Below are positions 28,992 to 41,500 of a stretch of DNA of 64,000 nt, piece after piece. The notes beneath the pieces were generated by a model. It saw only the letters and a list, made by a program, of their open reading frames with translations, searched no databases and was not told the origin of the DNA. A program made the position numbers and the translations under genes. How positions within the stretch are numbered: the first letter of the stretch is position 1; each line of letters begins with the position of its first letter. Location of the stretch: contig WPIO01000019.1 of the NCBI GenBank assembly GCA_009760855.2, positions 955,501 through 1,019,500 of the forward strand, given 5' to 3'. The DNA comes from Cristatella mucedo (taxonomy: Eukaryota > Bryozoa > Phylactolaemata > Cristatellidae).

Positions 28992-29509
28992 ATGTAATGT
29001 AATGTATCTCCGTCTGTAACTCCACAAAGTCATAATGACCATGTGGGTGTTACGCAGGAGAGTTTTGTAAAGCACACTCACAGCCTAAGCGGCTATCGGT
29101 ACGCATTTGGTAGCCAACAAACTTTGTCTCACGCAACAAAGAGAAAGTGGGAAGCATAGCAGAGTCAGGAGAGCAGTTGAGGTAGTGGTTATCGTCGAAG
29201 TAGCAGCTCAGGACTGCTGAAAAAGATGAGTGATAGTCGGCAGTAGGACAGTAGTTGTCGTTGCGTAAGAATTGTGGAAGCGAGTTCCACAGTCTAGGAC
29301 CTGCAGAGCTAAAGCTTCTGTCGCCTACGGTCTTTAAGCGGAGGAATGGAACGGCTAATTTATTGTCCATACAGAACCTCAGGGCGCGAAGAGGCTGAAA
29401 CTGATGCAGCAGTTCAGCTAGGTACGAAGGAGCCAAGCCGTGGCGGGCCTTGTGGGTCAGCGTAAGAACTTTGCTCTGTATCCCTTGCTCAACCGGCATC
29501 CATCCTAGC
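28992..29509 (-). mobile_element. LINE-A fragment
   Basis: 5'-truncated copy whose C-terminal frame is open for about 149 codons, including [18 protein letters not shown]. The 3' end has two ATTAC units. A near-identical 26-bp sequence occurs at its 5' edge and 150 bp beyond its 3' edge (see findings). Confidence 0.9.
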
Positions 29510-29912
29510 CTGTGACCTCGGGAACTCGGCTAGACTTTTGTTACCGCGCCGATATTTTTGGCTTGACTGTCATCATAGCTGTACCATGCTGTAGTAGCAC
29601 TAAAAATATCACGAAGTACAACGTGCAACCTATGCATGACGTCGGTAACTTTTGTTTACAACACCCGCACTTACTTATGGACTCACATTTAAAATTCTAA
29701 AGGGCCTTTACAATTATAAAATAATACATACGCCATGTAAGACGTTGGTCTTTGGCCATCTCCTTTCACCGCAGGTATAGTGTCTTACCAGTTGAGGTGC
29801 GAATGCTTTTGTCCAAGAAGAACTTCGCCCACTCTGCCACACTGCCGCTGATGAAAACATGGCCGAGCGCCCGATACCTTTGCGGCACTCTGCGTCCTTC
29901 GAGGCAGGCGAG

Positions 29913-29939
29913 TCGGGTGCCTGGGTACCAGGCACCCGA
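29913..29939. repeat. 12-bp perfect inverted repeat, 3-base loop
   Basis: TCGGGTGCCTGG, loop GTA, CCAGGCACCCGA, within a GC-rich segment (29,750-30,000) otherwise unassigned. Confidence 0.9.
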
Positions 29940-30548
29940 TCTAGCAGCCCGTGAAGAGTGACAGGCCGCCTGCCGTCCTCTGACCCTGAGGGAGGTCATT
30001 TCTGAAAAACCTGCATAATTATTAGAGTTTGAGATACTTGTTTAACAGTGACAGTAAAACAGCCGTTTTTGCCCAAAATAAAAACAGGAAATATCTGTTT
30101 TTTGTTTTACTGTTTGTACCGGAAATTTTTAAGCAAAAAGATATTGCAACTAGAGCTCAGGCATTCATTATGAATATGAAACGTGCAAAGGAAAACACAT
30201 TTTAAAAATTTATTTTGAATGTGTTAGTGATTTATTATTCTGTTTTTATAAAATTGGCCAAAAGCTAAAATTAGTGCAATTTTTCAAAAATCAAGTAAGG
30301 TAATTATTGAATTGATCTTGTGGCATCAACAAATATTCATGTTATTTACAGCCTTGTCTTTAGTTTGAGAATATGCCGCAAAACGAAAGAATCTAATTAC
30401 AAAAGAGCTAGAAGAAGGTCAATGTGGACGATGCAGTAAAATCATCAAATGTTTTGGAAACTACATGATAACGCTAAAGAATCATCTGAAAATGCGTGGA
30501 ATTTGGTTACATCCATGGAAGAGCCCTTGAACAATAAGAGAACAAAGA

Positions 30549-30621
30549 TGAGCCGTGATGGCACACTAGGTAAGTCGGTTGCTTTCACGACCTCAGTCCC
30601 GAGGTCGTGAAAGCAACCGAG
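30549..30621 (+). mobile_element. SINE-A head fragment folded into a perfect hairpin
   Basis: Begins GAGCCGTGATGGCACACTAG like other heads. After the A box it becomes a 19-bp perfect inverted repeat with a 6-base loop in place of the B box and body. It lies inside the dead hAT element. Confidence 0.8.
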
Positions 30622-30861
30622 TTTGAAGGAGATAGCCACGTGAAGGTTCGCTAAAACTCTAGCACAACAATGTTAGAGGCGCTAGTAAAGACAGAAGTCG
30701 CCATCCGCGAGAAACTAACCGAATTCAAGGGTCAGGAATAATTGAGACATTGGATTTAGACGCTCTCAAACTAATGAAGGCGATGGAGCCTGCGAAGCTT
30801 GCTGTTGAGAATCCAAGTCGAGAAGATTCGACGTTGATTAGCGCTGACACAATTTTATAAT

Positions 30862-31462
30862 TCATGTTCAACCGGCTTGTCTGTCGTGAGCTTCGCAGTT
30901 TCCACAACATGCCACTCTTCTCCGACCTGCACTGGCTTCCAGTCAAGCAACGCGTTGATTTCATGGTTCTGTCAATCACTTTTAACACGGTTTCTTCATT
31001 GTTTGGCTCCAGCCTACCTATCAGATCTACTCCCTCACCATACTAAGCATCGTACCACCGGCTTTTCTGAATCTAATTCTTTACCTATACCTCGTACAAA
31101 TCTCAAATCCTTTGGAGACCGTGCCTTTAATTCGTATGCTCTCAAAGCCCGAAACTCTTACGTCAGTGACGTCCCCTGACTTGACCATGTTTAAAAGAAA
31201 CTAAAAACGCATCTATTTATCGCAGCATCTAGAGGGTCCACGTGATTCGTCATTTACGTGCTTAAAGCGTGCTGAGCATGCTGCCACTAAGCATATTTAC
31301 CATCTGACCCTGTGCATGTCACCATAACCATGTTATGCTTGTTGTCATTTGACATGCTACCACTAACCATTCGATCGTACATCTCTTGCAGAAAATGTAA
31401 AGTGCCTTGAAAGTGATTGAGTTCTCTGAGGGTGCTATATAAAGTATATTATTATAATTAAT
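30862..31462 (+). mobile_element. LINE-B copy inserted into hAT transposon
   Basis: Contains [33 protein letters not shown] and the LINE-B 3' tail with ATT repeats. hAT transposase-like coding sequence lies on both sides. Confidence 0.85.
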
Positions 31463-31999
31463 AACAAGTCTCTAACCTTAATAATGACATTAGTATCAAG
31501 CTCATTGAAAATTGGAAGTGTCGCGTTGAAGAGCGATTGAACAAGTGTGTCATGAATCTCTTGCTAAGTCTCAAAGATCCATCTGCCATCCCGTAAAAAA
31601 CTACAACTAAAAAATCTAGAGCCTCATCTATTTGGTCATTTATGTAGAATTCGTCATTGAACAGGCATTAAATGATGCTGAAACTGTGAACTTGTCTGTT
31701 CAAGATGAATTAAATGTGTTGCTTCAAAAGACGGATCATCAATTGCAGTTGGAGGGCAAGACAGTTTCAGATGGCACAAGTCAGAATTCAGGTTCTTCAG
31801 AAAACTGGTCAGCGAACTGAAAATCTCCAGAAATTGTATGACGCAATTATTTTCATTAAACCGACAGCAACGGGCATCGGAAATTTTTTTCGGTCTGTAA
31901 CAACTCATTAACAAAATTAACGGGAAATCACGAAAATACCTGTAAAATTTGTCCGACAATCGGATACGTGTTTATGATACCTTTCGAAAGACAAATATG

Positions 32000-32300
32000 T
32001 TAGAACTGAGATCGGAAGTTTTGACGACTTCCACATGAAAGAAAAATCGGTTATGCAAACCACCCCCAACCCAGATGTAAAACGGAAGCAACAAATCTAA
32101 AAATAAAAAATTACAGATCTCTGCATCATATGCGACTTTTATTCCAACTTCTCGAACCTTGGTAGATCGTTATAGATGCTTGAAACTTGTTAAGATGCAT
32201 TCTTGTGACTCGTATACAGCTTCATTTCCAGGGTGGATTGGTTCCTTGTTAATTCCGTAATAAAACAGCGCTCGTCGCAAATTTAAGCTATTTACTGCAA
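32000..32300 (+). repeat. Dispersed repeat, copy 1
   Basis: Shares TTACAGATCTCTGC, CTTCCACAT and TCTCGAACCTTGG-type segments in the same order with 60,050-60,310. Not assigned to a family; it lies just beyond the recognised hAT pieces and could be that element's 3' part. Confidence 0.5.
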
Positions 32301-33384
32301 AATTAGCAAAAACAAGAACAATAGAAACAGATGTTTTTTGAAAAGTTGTCTCAAAAATAAGTTTTTTAGAAACTCTAACGGGGTACTGCGAATTGGTTCA
32401 GAAAGTTGTTTTACTACTTGTCTGACACAATCGTAGGTTAGCCCAGCCAGTAACAAGATTTCAGTCCTTTTCAGCTTCTGCGGTATGATTAGATAAGTGA
32501 GAGAGAAGCAATCCAAATCCGCCTACCCTGGTAGACGGTCTTTTCAAGCCGCTTTGGAGACATAGCCACACGACTTAATTAAGAGGCGGGTGCCTTCGAT
32601 GCCCAGCCAGGCGCAGCCAATCAAGAACCGCAGTAGGCCTACTTCTAATTGAATAAGAAGTTGGGTATTATTGTTTCATATACTTCTATGAGAACTTGGT
32701 GAAAATTGCTATGCATCTTTTGAGTTCATATAGTTTTTATATTGTGTTCAATCTTTTGGCACCTCTTTCTGTGGAGCATCAGCACTTGTCTATAGCTTGC
32801 AGTGCTTGTCCTCATATTAAAACGCCGGGTTTACCTTTGCCGGGAGTGAAAATAAAACGTTTGGCGGGCTGACCTGATCCAGGCTCAATCCGGAGGCAGT
32901 CTTCGTAGACTGTTTGTGCCCTCCACCAGCAGACACAACAGAACCGTGTGCAGCTTGTATAACTCTATAGAATACTAGCCTTAAAGTCCCGTGGCAGACC
33001 AAATAAACCTTTTTGTTGGCGATGCTTATGTAGGTATTCGGTCCATCACCCGGCTGTGCAAGAAGCTCTCTACTGGAAAGCAATACGAAAGCTTACGTTG
33101 GGCTGCAAGATTGGCCCGAGGCCTCACTTGCTCAGGGCAGAGTTTGTTTTCTTTACCTCCTGCTTATAGGACCATGATAGAGAGTAGGCTAGCAATCTGA
33201 AGATTATTGCTGAAATTCATTATCAAAACAAAAAGCCTATAAGAGTCACACGTAAATAAAAAAACACATGAACTATAGATGCAAACGCAAAAAATTGGGA
33301 ACCATACCCAGTGTCGTGCTGTCCTACTACTTTCTCTCTCCAGCACATAAGCTCCTTCATAACAACCAGCTCTGCGCTCATGTG

Positions 33385-33386
<2 letters not shown>

Positions 33387-33457
<71 letters not shown>

Positions 33458-33486
33458 GCACGCGCACACACACACACACACACACT
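33387..33486 (+). repeat. CA microsatellite with CG interruptions
   Basis: About 50 CA units with CACG/CGCG variants at 33,419-33,424 and 33,454-33,465. Confidence 0.97.
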
Positions 33487-34496
33487 TACACACCATAGAA
33501 TGGTATTCCACCCATTTGCACTTTCACAGGTAGTGACAGATCTGGAGGAAAAGCAGATTTCGATTCCATGGTCGGCCCACCAGAGATATCCATAGAATAA
33601 ATTGCCTCCAGTCCCGGTCATCTGTTATAAAAATTTTCAGCTCGTGACCAAAATAGTGTGACTGTCTACAACATGAATCCAAAAAGTGATGTGCCCTTTT
33701 TGGCACTCTTAGTGAGCAGTTAGATAGGAAAAACATCTGGACGGCAGATAATATAAAAAAAGCACGAAGACGAAAAGGCTTTATACTTTGGTGATCTGCC
33801 ATGTGCATAAATGCAAATACTAGTAATACATCATTTATATAGCACCATAAGAACTAAATAACTTTACGATACCTTGCATACGCTGAAAAGGATGCAAGTC
33901 AATTGGTTCGTGATAAATACGGAGGTAACTCTTAGATCCTTGGATGGCATTTCACTTCTGGGGTGCCAATATAAAAGCCCCTGCCCAGAGCAGGACAAGC
34001 AAACAGAAAAGCTCGTCGTGATGAAAGTAATGGCACTGTATCCCTAGCACAAGACTCTCGCCAATTAGCTAACAAATCTTAATGTCGGCATCACCTTAAT
34101 GAAGTTATCAGCAAAATAACTGTTTGAGCATGCAGAAGACAAAACAGTATATCGCTGTGGAAGCGTAAGGCAAGCTGACACAAACTTCCCAAGAAGTTGC
34201 TCGTTTCAAGTCTGATTTAATCAGCAACTGTTTAAGGAAGAGAGTTGATAATCAAAATTCACCTTTTTCTTTATGTAAATGAGAGGACACTAGTAGTTCT
34301 GGATAATTCTGCAGGCTTAAGTTTTGTTAGCTGTCTTGTATGTATATGTCATGAGCATGTGGGATAGCATGCATGCATGCCGGGTAAAGGATGCCCTTGC
34401 ATCACCAGCAGAAGTAAATTCAGTCGGATACTGTATACCACAGTTGAGGCTGATCATAAGTAATAACCCAGGTTCGTGAATAAGAGATACCATCTA

Positions 34497-34643
34497 GCTG
34501 GTTTGGTCTAGCGGTTAAGGTGCTCGCCCAGACCAAGGTCTGACTGAGGTCGTGGGCTCGAGCCCCCGAGGCATATGTGAAGCACCCGAATAGAGATTAA
34601 GTTCTCTTGGGGTGCTATATAAATGAATTATATTATATTATTA
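34497..34643 (+). mobile_element. SINE-B, full-length reference copy
   Basis: The head TGGTTTGGTCTAGCGGTTAA is tRNA-like with an A box (GGTCTAGCGGTTAAGG) and a B box at GGGCTCGAGCCCC. Immediately after, GAAGCACCCGAATAGAGATT and CTCTTGGGGTGCTATATAAA form a short hairpin tail that resembles the LINE-B tail, ending in ATT-type repeats. Confidence 0.88.
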
Positions 34644-35103
34644 GATTTCACGTTCAAAAAATGCAAGCATAGGGCACACAAATAAACCAGATGGCAGCTG
34701 TACTAGGAGTGCAGCTGAGAAACTTCGACGATATAGAAAAATTTGCACAATCTCGCTACAGGCAGGGCGTGTCATATACAATGCTCAAAAAGGGCTCGTG
34801 CGAAGTAAGCTCAGACCACAGCAAGATATAGTGGTCAGGGTAGCCACAAGGTGCCAGCAACAAACTTGTGGTATGGCAGCATCCTTTGCAATAGATTCCT
34901 ATATATTGGATCACAGCTCAATTGTTGGCAGCATGACCATAAATATATAACAGCACGACGACATTGCAGACCAAGCATTTTTGTAGATCTAACTTGCAAA
35001 GACAGAATATTTGCAAGGCACGACTGACGGCTGGCAGAAACCAGCTGATGGCGACACCAAACCAGCAGCAAAAAATGCTGCCTCTTCAGATAGCCAGTCA
35101 CCA

Positions 35104-35157
35104 CTAATTATTGTCGGGAAACTTGATCGCAAGGCGGTTCTTGCCGATGACGTGATG
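35104..35157 (-). CDS. TTC31-like gene, terminal exon (end of RRM)
   Basis: A 54-base exon after the pyrimidine-rich acceptor GTCTTTGCAG. It encodes [17 protein letters not shown] and then TAG. The GKNRLAIKF piece is strand 4 of the RRM, so the protein ends right after this domain. No clear AATAAA was found just downstream. Confidence 0.85.
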   Translation of the reverse strand, partial: HHVIGKNRLAIKFPDNN

Positions 35158-38100
35158 CTGCAAAGACTTTCGGTAGTAAAACGTTTTGTCCAGTACAGTA
35201 CATGGCAGGCGCCCCACCTCATTTCAAAAGCCCAAACAACGTTGACACAGTTATGTTAGGTTTGCTAATTCAACTAGGGGGGCTGATTCACACTCATCGC
35301 ACACTGGCAAATACGCGAGTAGATCAATGCCAAGTACAATTAAACATGTCAACATGTTTTGATTGCAATCATGGTGGGGGAAAGATTCACACATACAGCA
35401 CACTGGTGAACAGGTAAGTCGCTCAAAGGCAAGCTCAGTCAGTTGATAGTCTGTACATGAAAATCTTCGAGCGATCTTTCCTTGGCAAAATGCAATAAAC
35501 AATGGTGGAAACAAATGCTTCTCCAGGCGAGAATTGCCGTACGTGCATAATGTATGTATTTGAGGATTGTTATACATGTACGTATGTCCAATACAGGCAT
35601 GACAAGTCAAATTTGTTCATTTGCTCAACATGAGTCTAGTGGGAAAGTAGGTCTAAAGAGTTACGGTGGCATTTTTCGATAAAAATAAAACTTATGTGCA
35701 ACCAGTATGCCGTTGGTCACGATGTCAAAGACAGAGCTATCTACCTACAAGCAGGTAGCCTTTATTAACGAGTGCTTTAGGTTCAACTCGACAGAATGAT
35801 GCCCCGTTGAATGCAACACGATCGCTTGCCGGAAACGGTGTTGCAGTTTAAGAAATGCACTATCTGAGACAAGACAGAAAATAAAAACAGAAAGCAAGCA
35901 TCTTTCAATTGCCTCAGGCTGCACTAAAACGTACCATCACTCCTGCAAAACCAAAACAGTATCGTCGTTTATCGCTATGCACATATAGTGGGACAAGCCG
36001 TAAGTTCAGCCTGAGCACCTAGTTATGCTCTAACAGTTAATCTTATAGATGCATTCTTTTCATCATGTATCATATTTTCTAGGGCTATTTTAATGGGGAT
36101 GGCAATCCGACACTCGCTGAGGTGGCAGTAACAAGTTATCCAGCAACATTAAAACTACTGTCTACCTTACAATTATTTATAAATGCATATGTGTCAGGTG
36201 ACATGCATTCTGATAGTGTCGACTGCATTAAAATTCCGTGACCGACAAAGCTTCGTTGGCTCATTTAACTAAGTAAGATCCATGGCATTAGCATTATCGT
36301 CGTGCCCGTCGTATACACCCCTTCCACTGTTACAAGTACACTGCATGCGACTAAATAGACAACACAATACATGGTAGCAAAATAATTCATTTGTATAGCA
36401 CTCTAAAGCAAGTGAATCTCTATCCAGGAGCTTCACGTATACCCAAGGCTCGAGCCCACGACTTCGGTGGTCTAATACAAGCACACTGATCCCGGTTATT
36501 AAAGGCAAGCATCCTGGACCAAACAAGGGGGTCAAGGTGCTTTCACGGTAGTCTCCATTCAGAATGAAGATAGAGGTCAAATAAGACTGGTTAACTGGCA
36601 GCCATCTCAGAACAACTCCAATCCAAATCTGACGTTGCACATACAATGAACACGATTGTTACATTAATATCCTAACGGATGAAGTTTGACGCCATCGTCG
36701 AGAAATATTGGGAATTCTCAGACTGCAAACGCATGAATGCAGCGATACAAATTCCTACAGGAGTTGCTCATATTTATGCTTATTGAATTTATGTATGTTG
36801 ATTATCTATAACAGTTACATGGGTATCTGACTAGCAATGTACACAAAAAATATGCCAAACATTTGCTATTTTTTGAGCCCCGGGACTCAGACATGTAAGG
36901 TGCCCCAATGCCTTCAATGCGACGTGAAGCCAGTACTCCGATACCAGTTCAAAAAATTATGCAACACGCAACAGAGTGACAGCAACCAGGTCATATCTTC
37001 ATCGCCTATTCATAATCTCAATAAACTGCCACTGTTCAGTGAGCAGGGAGGTTCTTATCGCACAATCAAGAGCCTTAAAAAGTATTTGCCGACGCATGGC
37101 CTTCAAGCATGGCCTCACGGCCTGGGGTTACAGCCAACAGTCCTAGTTCAGCAGATTTGCCATGCGTTGAGATGCAGCGGGTGCTCTCAGATAGGAAAAG
37201 CAGCAGCAGAAGTAGAAGCCAGAACAGAAAGAAGTGGCACAGAAAGCACTTCCTACCTGAAGACTTTCCATCGCATTCACAGCAGCTTCGTACTGATAGA
37301 AATTCACAAAGCCACAATGCCTTTCCGGCAATAAGCGGATGCTTTCAACAATTCCAAAGCTACAAATCCACAGGATAATAATAATAATAATATTTCAACA
37401 ACATTTGAATAGTGCCCTACAAGAACTGAATCTCTTGCTATGCACATTACAAGAGCTGAGAAGAAAGCATGTCAACCGCAGCTGCATGGAACAGCAGTGG
37501 GTTTGTAGCTTTGCAATAAATGTCCAGACAGGGGACGTCGGGTTGTCAGCCAGTTGAGAGTTAGAAGGTTTTGGTGAACTTGAACTAAAAGGTGCGCTCT
37601 CCAAAGCCTACAAGGGAGCTACCCGACTTTGCTTAATAGGGAGCCGGGGCAGGTTGGTAAGAGGCAGTTACGAAGCTCATGAAAGACTGGCCTAGCGTAG
37701 CACCAACTGTAGGCACCTTATTGCATAGGCCAGACGACATGCAAGGAACGAGTCATTGAAGTCGAAGATGAAAGAAGGAAAGAAAAGACACTGGGCAGAA
37801 ATGAATTAAGTTCTGTCTATTGATGACTTCAAAACGAGTGAACTGAAAAAATTGTAGGATGCAGAGATAAAACCCAAGCATTTAGTCTTATACGTCATTA
37901 TGTTGGCTATGGTAAGGCAGCAGCAAATTGGGGCATCTCAGAAGGAGGATTGCTTGGTTCAATTGAAACAAACAGTTTGCTAAATGACAGATACAAAGGC
38001 AAGTCTCTCGTGCTGGCTGACTCTCTAGTATGTGGTTTAAGGATACTATACTATGATTCACAGATTGCCACATGCAGGGGATAAGTAGATAGCCTACACA

Positions 38101-38491
38101 AGCTTCGATTGCTGGTGTGTGTGGCCGAGGCATTCAAACGTGGCCAGCTACAGTGGCTGATAAGGTAGTGTCACTGACATCGACGTGGTAGTGCTACTGA
38201 CATTTGCTACTGTCTACAACCATTCGCAAAAAATCCTCACCGATATGGCGGCAGCTGCTGCACTGCTACTCCGTTCGGGTAACAAGAGGATTTTCTACGA
38301 CAGCTGGCATTCTAAAATTGCCTATAGCATGTGGAAATATCGTGTGTGTGTGTGTGTATGTGTGTGAGTGTGTGCTGTGTTGTGTGTGTGCATGTGTGTG
38401 TACTTCTATTTGTATCCTTGCTAGTCGCACGAGCACAAACGCACACATAAATGCACACACACACAAATGCACACACACACAAATGCACACA

Positions 38492-38536
<45 letters not shown>

Positions 38537-41500
38537 ACACACACAATAAAGACACACTGCATACAGACACACAGCAAAACGAACACACATAAATATAAAC
38601 ACTAAAATTCCACGGCAAATACTGTACTCTGTATACACACGGTGTTCATACAAAACAGTCAAGTACCGGCAAAGGCCCACTCTGCATCCTACACTTTCGT
38701 ATTAGTAGCTCTTTAGTATGATAAATTGAAGAAGTAAGTCAAGTCAGGACAAAATACCACAGCTAAAATAATTTTATGGAGTATGATGGTACCAGCTATT
38801 TACAATTATTTTAGTCACATACTGTTCCTCAAACAAATTACCTGTAACCCTGAGCAGTTCATGGGCTTTGATTCTGACAAACTTGATATTAAGTGATAGC
38901 CGATGTCATCCAACTCTGATCTGCAGGATTTGATAGAGGTTGCGCCAAATTTCTTAGCACGAACAACCACTAGTGAAGTCTGCAGTCCAAATATAGCCTC
39001 AAATGAATGTTATTATTATAATAGCCAGATTTTAATCTATGCTCATGCTAAACCAGTCCAACAGCAAGTGTGTGGTATGGACATGGCATAGAGCTGTTGA
39101 ATCCCCACAACATACTTCAGATCGTTGCCTTACTGCCACCTAAAAGTCTAGGCCATAAACGCTATGTGCTGACAGAAACTCCAGAATTAAAAGAAAGGGC
39201 TCGAATTGAAAGAGATGGAAAAATGTTTCTGTAACAGGCATTCCTTACAGGCGTGGCGCAAACACCCGAGACCTTAACAGGGCTAAAGCAAGCCTTCCAT
39301 ATCACAATCCGAATACCTGCAAATTTGCCCGTTTTTGGAGGCAAATGTTAAGATATGCTTACTCATGCAGTCTCCACACTTTCTCACTGCTCCTTCAGTT
39401 TGACAAGAGAGTAAACTTCAACCAAGTGTGAGTCAAGAGAACTTAGCTCCACTCAGCCACTGCCGATTCTGGTACGTTCAGGCAAATGCAAGCATTAAGA
39501 GCTTGTGCATAAAGCTCACTTAAAAAACTGCGTAGTATGAAGTGCTGTGTGTGTGTATGTGTGTGTGTGAGTGAACTACCCTTCTTTGAACAGACGTTTC
39601 TAAGACTGCATTGGCCACTTCACAGGAACGATCAACTTGAGAAATATCTTGTTTTTAAAAAGTCCAATCAAACATCCCACAGGGTTTAAATCTATCCAAT
39701 ATATTTACGATGTGGCAAAGCAAAAGGAGCCATTCAGATGTATTTTCTGTTGAACAAAGGATTTTAGCACGTTTTTAATAACAATAATTAATAAGTCGCT
39801 TGTACAGTAACCTAACAGAACCAAATCTCTATCCAGATGCTTTACAGCTCATTACCGGAAAAGCAATACCAGGTTTAACGACGTGCGAGATATCATGCGA
39901 GATATCCACATTTACAAAAGGCACCCAATCAAGCGCTAATATTTTAAACACATACCACGTCATCTGCCTTCAGCAAGCCGACCAAATGCGACATGACTCC
40001 TCAAATGTAGCTACGTGCTGTTTATTCGTGCATTTACTGGACTCGGGCTAGCTGAAAGGCAAACTATGGTTGGTACATGCAACTGTTTGCATGTTCACAC
40101 TCGCTACAGAAAATGGCGGGATTTTTGTCGACTTTCAAATAGAGGCGTGCTAGCAGACGCATCACCGGTCATGCGACAATACTTTTGGTAAGCCTTGCCT
40201 TGTCTCGACATCTCCCGTCGCATCCAGGACAAGGGCCAAACATAGTGCATGGAGGCATCAACTGAAATAAGCCACAGAAGCTCAAAATCCAAAAAGTCTG
40301 AAACTTGCTACAGAAATCCCCCAAGATAGCAAACTTTATTCCCCGGACCGGTAGATTACATAAAATGACAAGCACTTTTAAGACTTGTAACAATAGCAGA
40401 AGAATTTTCGAGTTTGATTTCGGATTGCATACTTCAAACACACTTGTGTTGTACATAAAGATGGCGAGCTCAAACTGCTGAAGCTCGTTTTCCCACAGGC
40501 TTGCCAACTGTACCTTTGTGCAACTCACCGAGAAAACAGTTTCAGAAGCTTCTTTTCACTAATTGGCTCATACAGGTCACCAATCCAGAGTGATGTGCGG
40601 CCGACTGAACTTCCGATATTACTGCCACTGCAGTAATAACGTGGAGCTATTAGAGGCTATCGAGCACATATGCAGCCAAAACACAGTTTGCATGGAACAG
40701 CAAAGAAACGAGCTCTAAAATAAAATAGCTAGCCTGATTCTATTCCGCTGCAAAGACTTATTAGCTCTAGGCAAGTAGAGCCTGCATACCATGTGACTTA
40801 ACACCAAATTCCTCTGGCAAGTAACTAGCCAAAGCCCTACCTGCTCCACCGAGCCTTCGCTCTCGTGGGAGTGAATTGCCCCTTTATGCTTTAGCGTTTT
40901 ACGAAACCTCGGAGGTCTAAACGACTAAGGGCAAGAGCAATATACTTTAGTAAGGTGCTTTAGTAAACTTATCTTTTTTTTAAATTGTGTGCTCCAAGTC
41001 CTTATCTGTGCATGATTCAGCACATATTACTAGCCAGGGAACCAAATAACAATAATGATAATAACAATAATACACTTGATATAGCACCCTCACAGAACTT
41101 AATCGCTTTCTAGGCACTTCTCGTTTGCTGCGAAGGAAACCTACTAATCAGGGAGCCCACTAACTAGGGACAGTGACTACCCTCTTACTTGCTTTTGCAT
41201 GCTTCCCTAAGCAGGATACCTTGCTTAACAAAAAATAACCGTTTTTACTTTCTTTGCTGCGAGTTGTAAGGCACCTGAATAGATATTCAGTTCTCTAACG
41301 ACGATACACAAAATAATAACGATAATAATTACTACAGCTCACGAAATCGAAATAATAACTATAATTATTATCATTACAGTTCACGATACTGTACTTAGGC
41401 TACAAAGTGGAGCTTATGAGCCAAAAATGGTAGCAGACTATAGCAAAATTCAAGAAAATCCAGCACCATTACATCGATTTCGTTGGAGGCCGACAGCCTA

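Larger units (their letters stand above)
30375..31960 (+). pseudogene. Dead hAT-family (BED zinc finger) transposase, split by LINE-B
   Basis: Three coding-like pieces on the plus strand read as one decayed hAT transposase. First, about 30,375-30,525 is a BED-type zinc finger, with CGRCSKIIKCFGNYMITLKN and a following HLKMRG. Second, about 30,735-30,860 reads LDLDALKLMKAMEPAKLAV and then a stretch ending ISADTIL, like the KLAVE.L..RD..LL.A motif of hAT/ZBED transposases. Third, from about 31,495, IENWKCRVEERLNKC and LSLKDPSAIP fit the family. Stops and frameshifts break it, and LINE-B occupies 30,862-31,462. Terminal inverted repeats were not located. The last piece (EFVIEQALNDAETVNL, from 31,640) is least certain. 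Confidence 0.65.
32520..35100. other. Region beyond the 3' end of the TTC31-like gene
   Basis: Contains the CA microsatellite and a full SINE-B. An exon-like stretch lies at about 33,497-33,625 on the minus strand (see findings). Nothing else recognised. Confidence 0.5.

Noticed and set aside
34497-34575. A functional tRNA gene
   Set aside because: A and B boxes exist, but the acceptor and anticodon stems do not pair properly and a SINE tail follows.
35000-35430. C2H2 zinc finger remnant ([13 protein letters not shown] and HTGE-like words)
   Set aside because: The frame is explained by the acceptor and start of the terminal RRM exon; the HTG words lie on the other strand in a 100-bp repeat without Cys pairs.
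40200-40320. Minus-strand frame with [20 protein letters not shown] as an exon between the RRM halves
   Set aside because: Joining it to the RNP2 exon gives an immediate stop, while the RNP2 exon joins the RNP1 exon perfectly without it.
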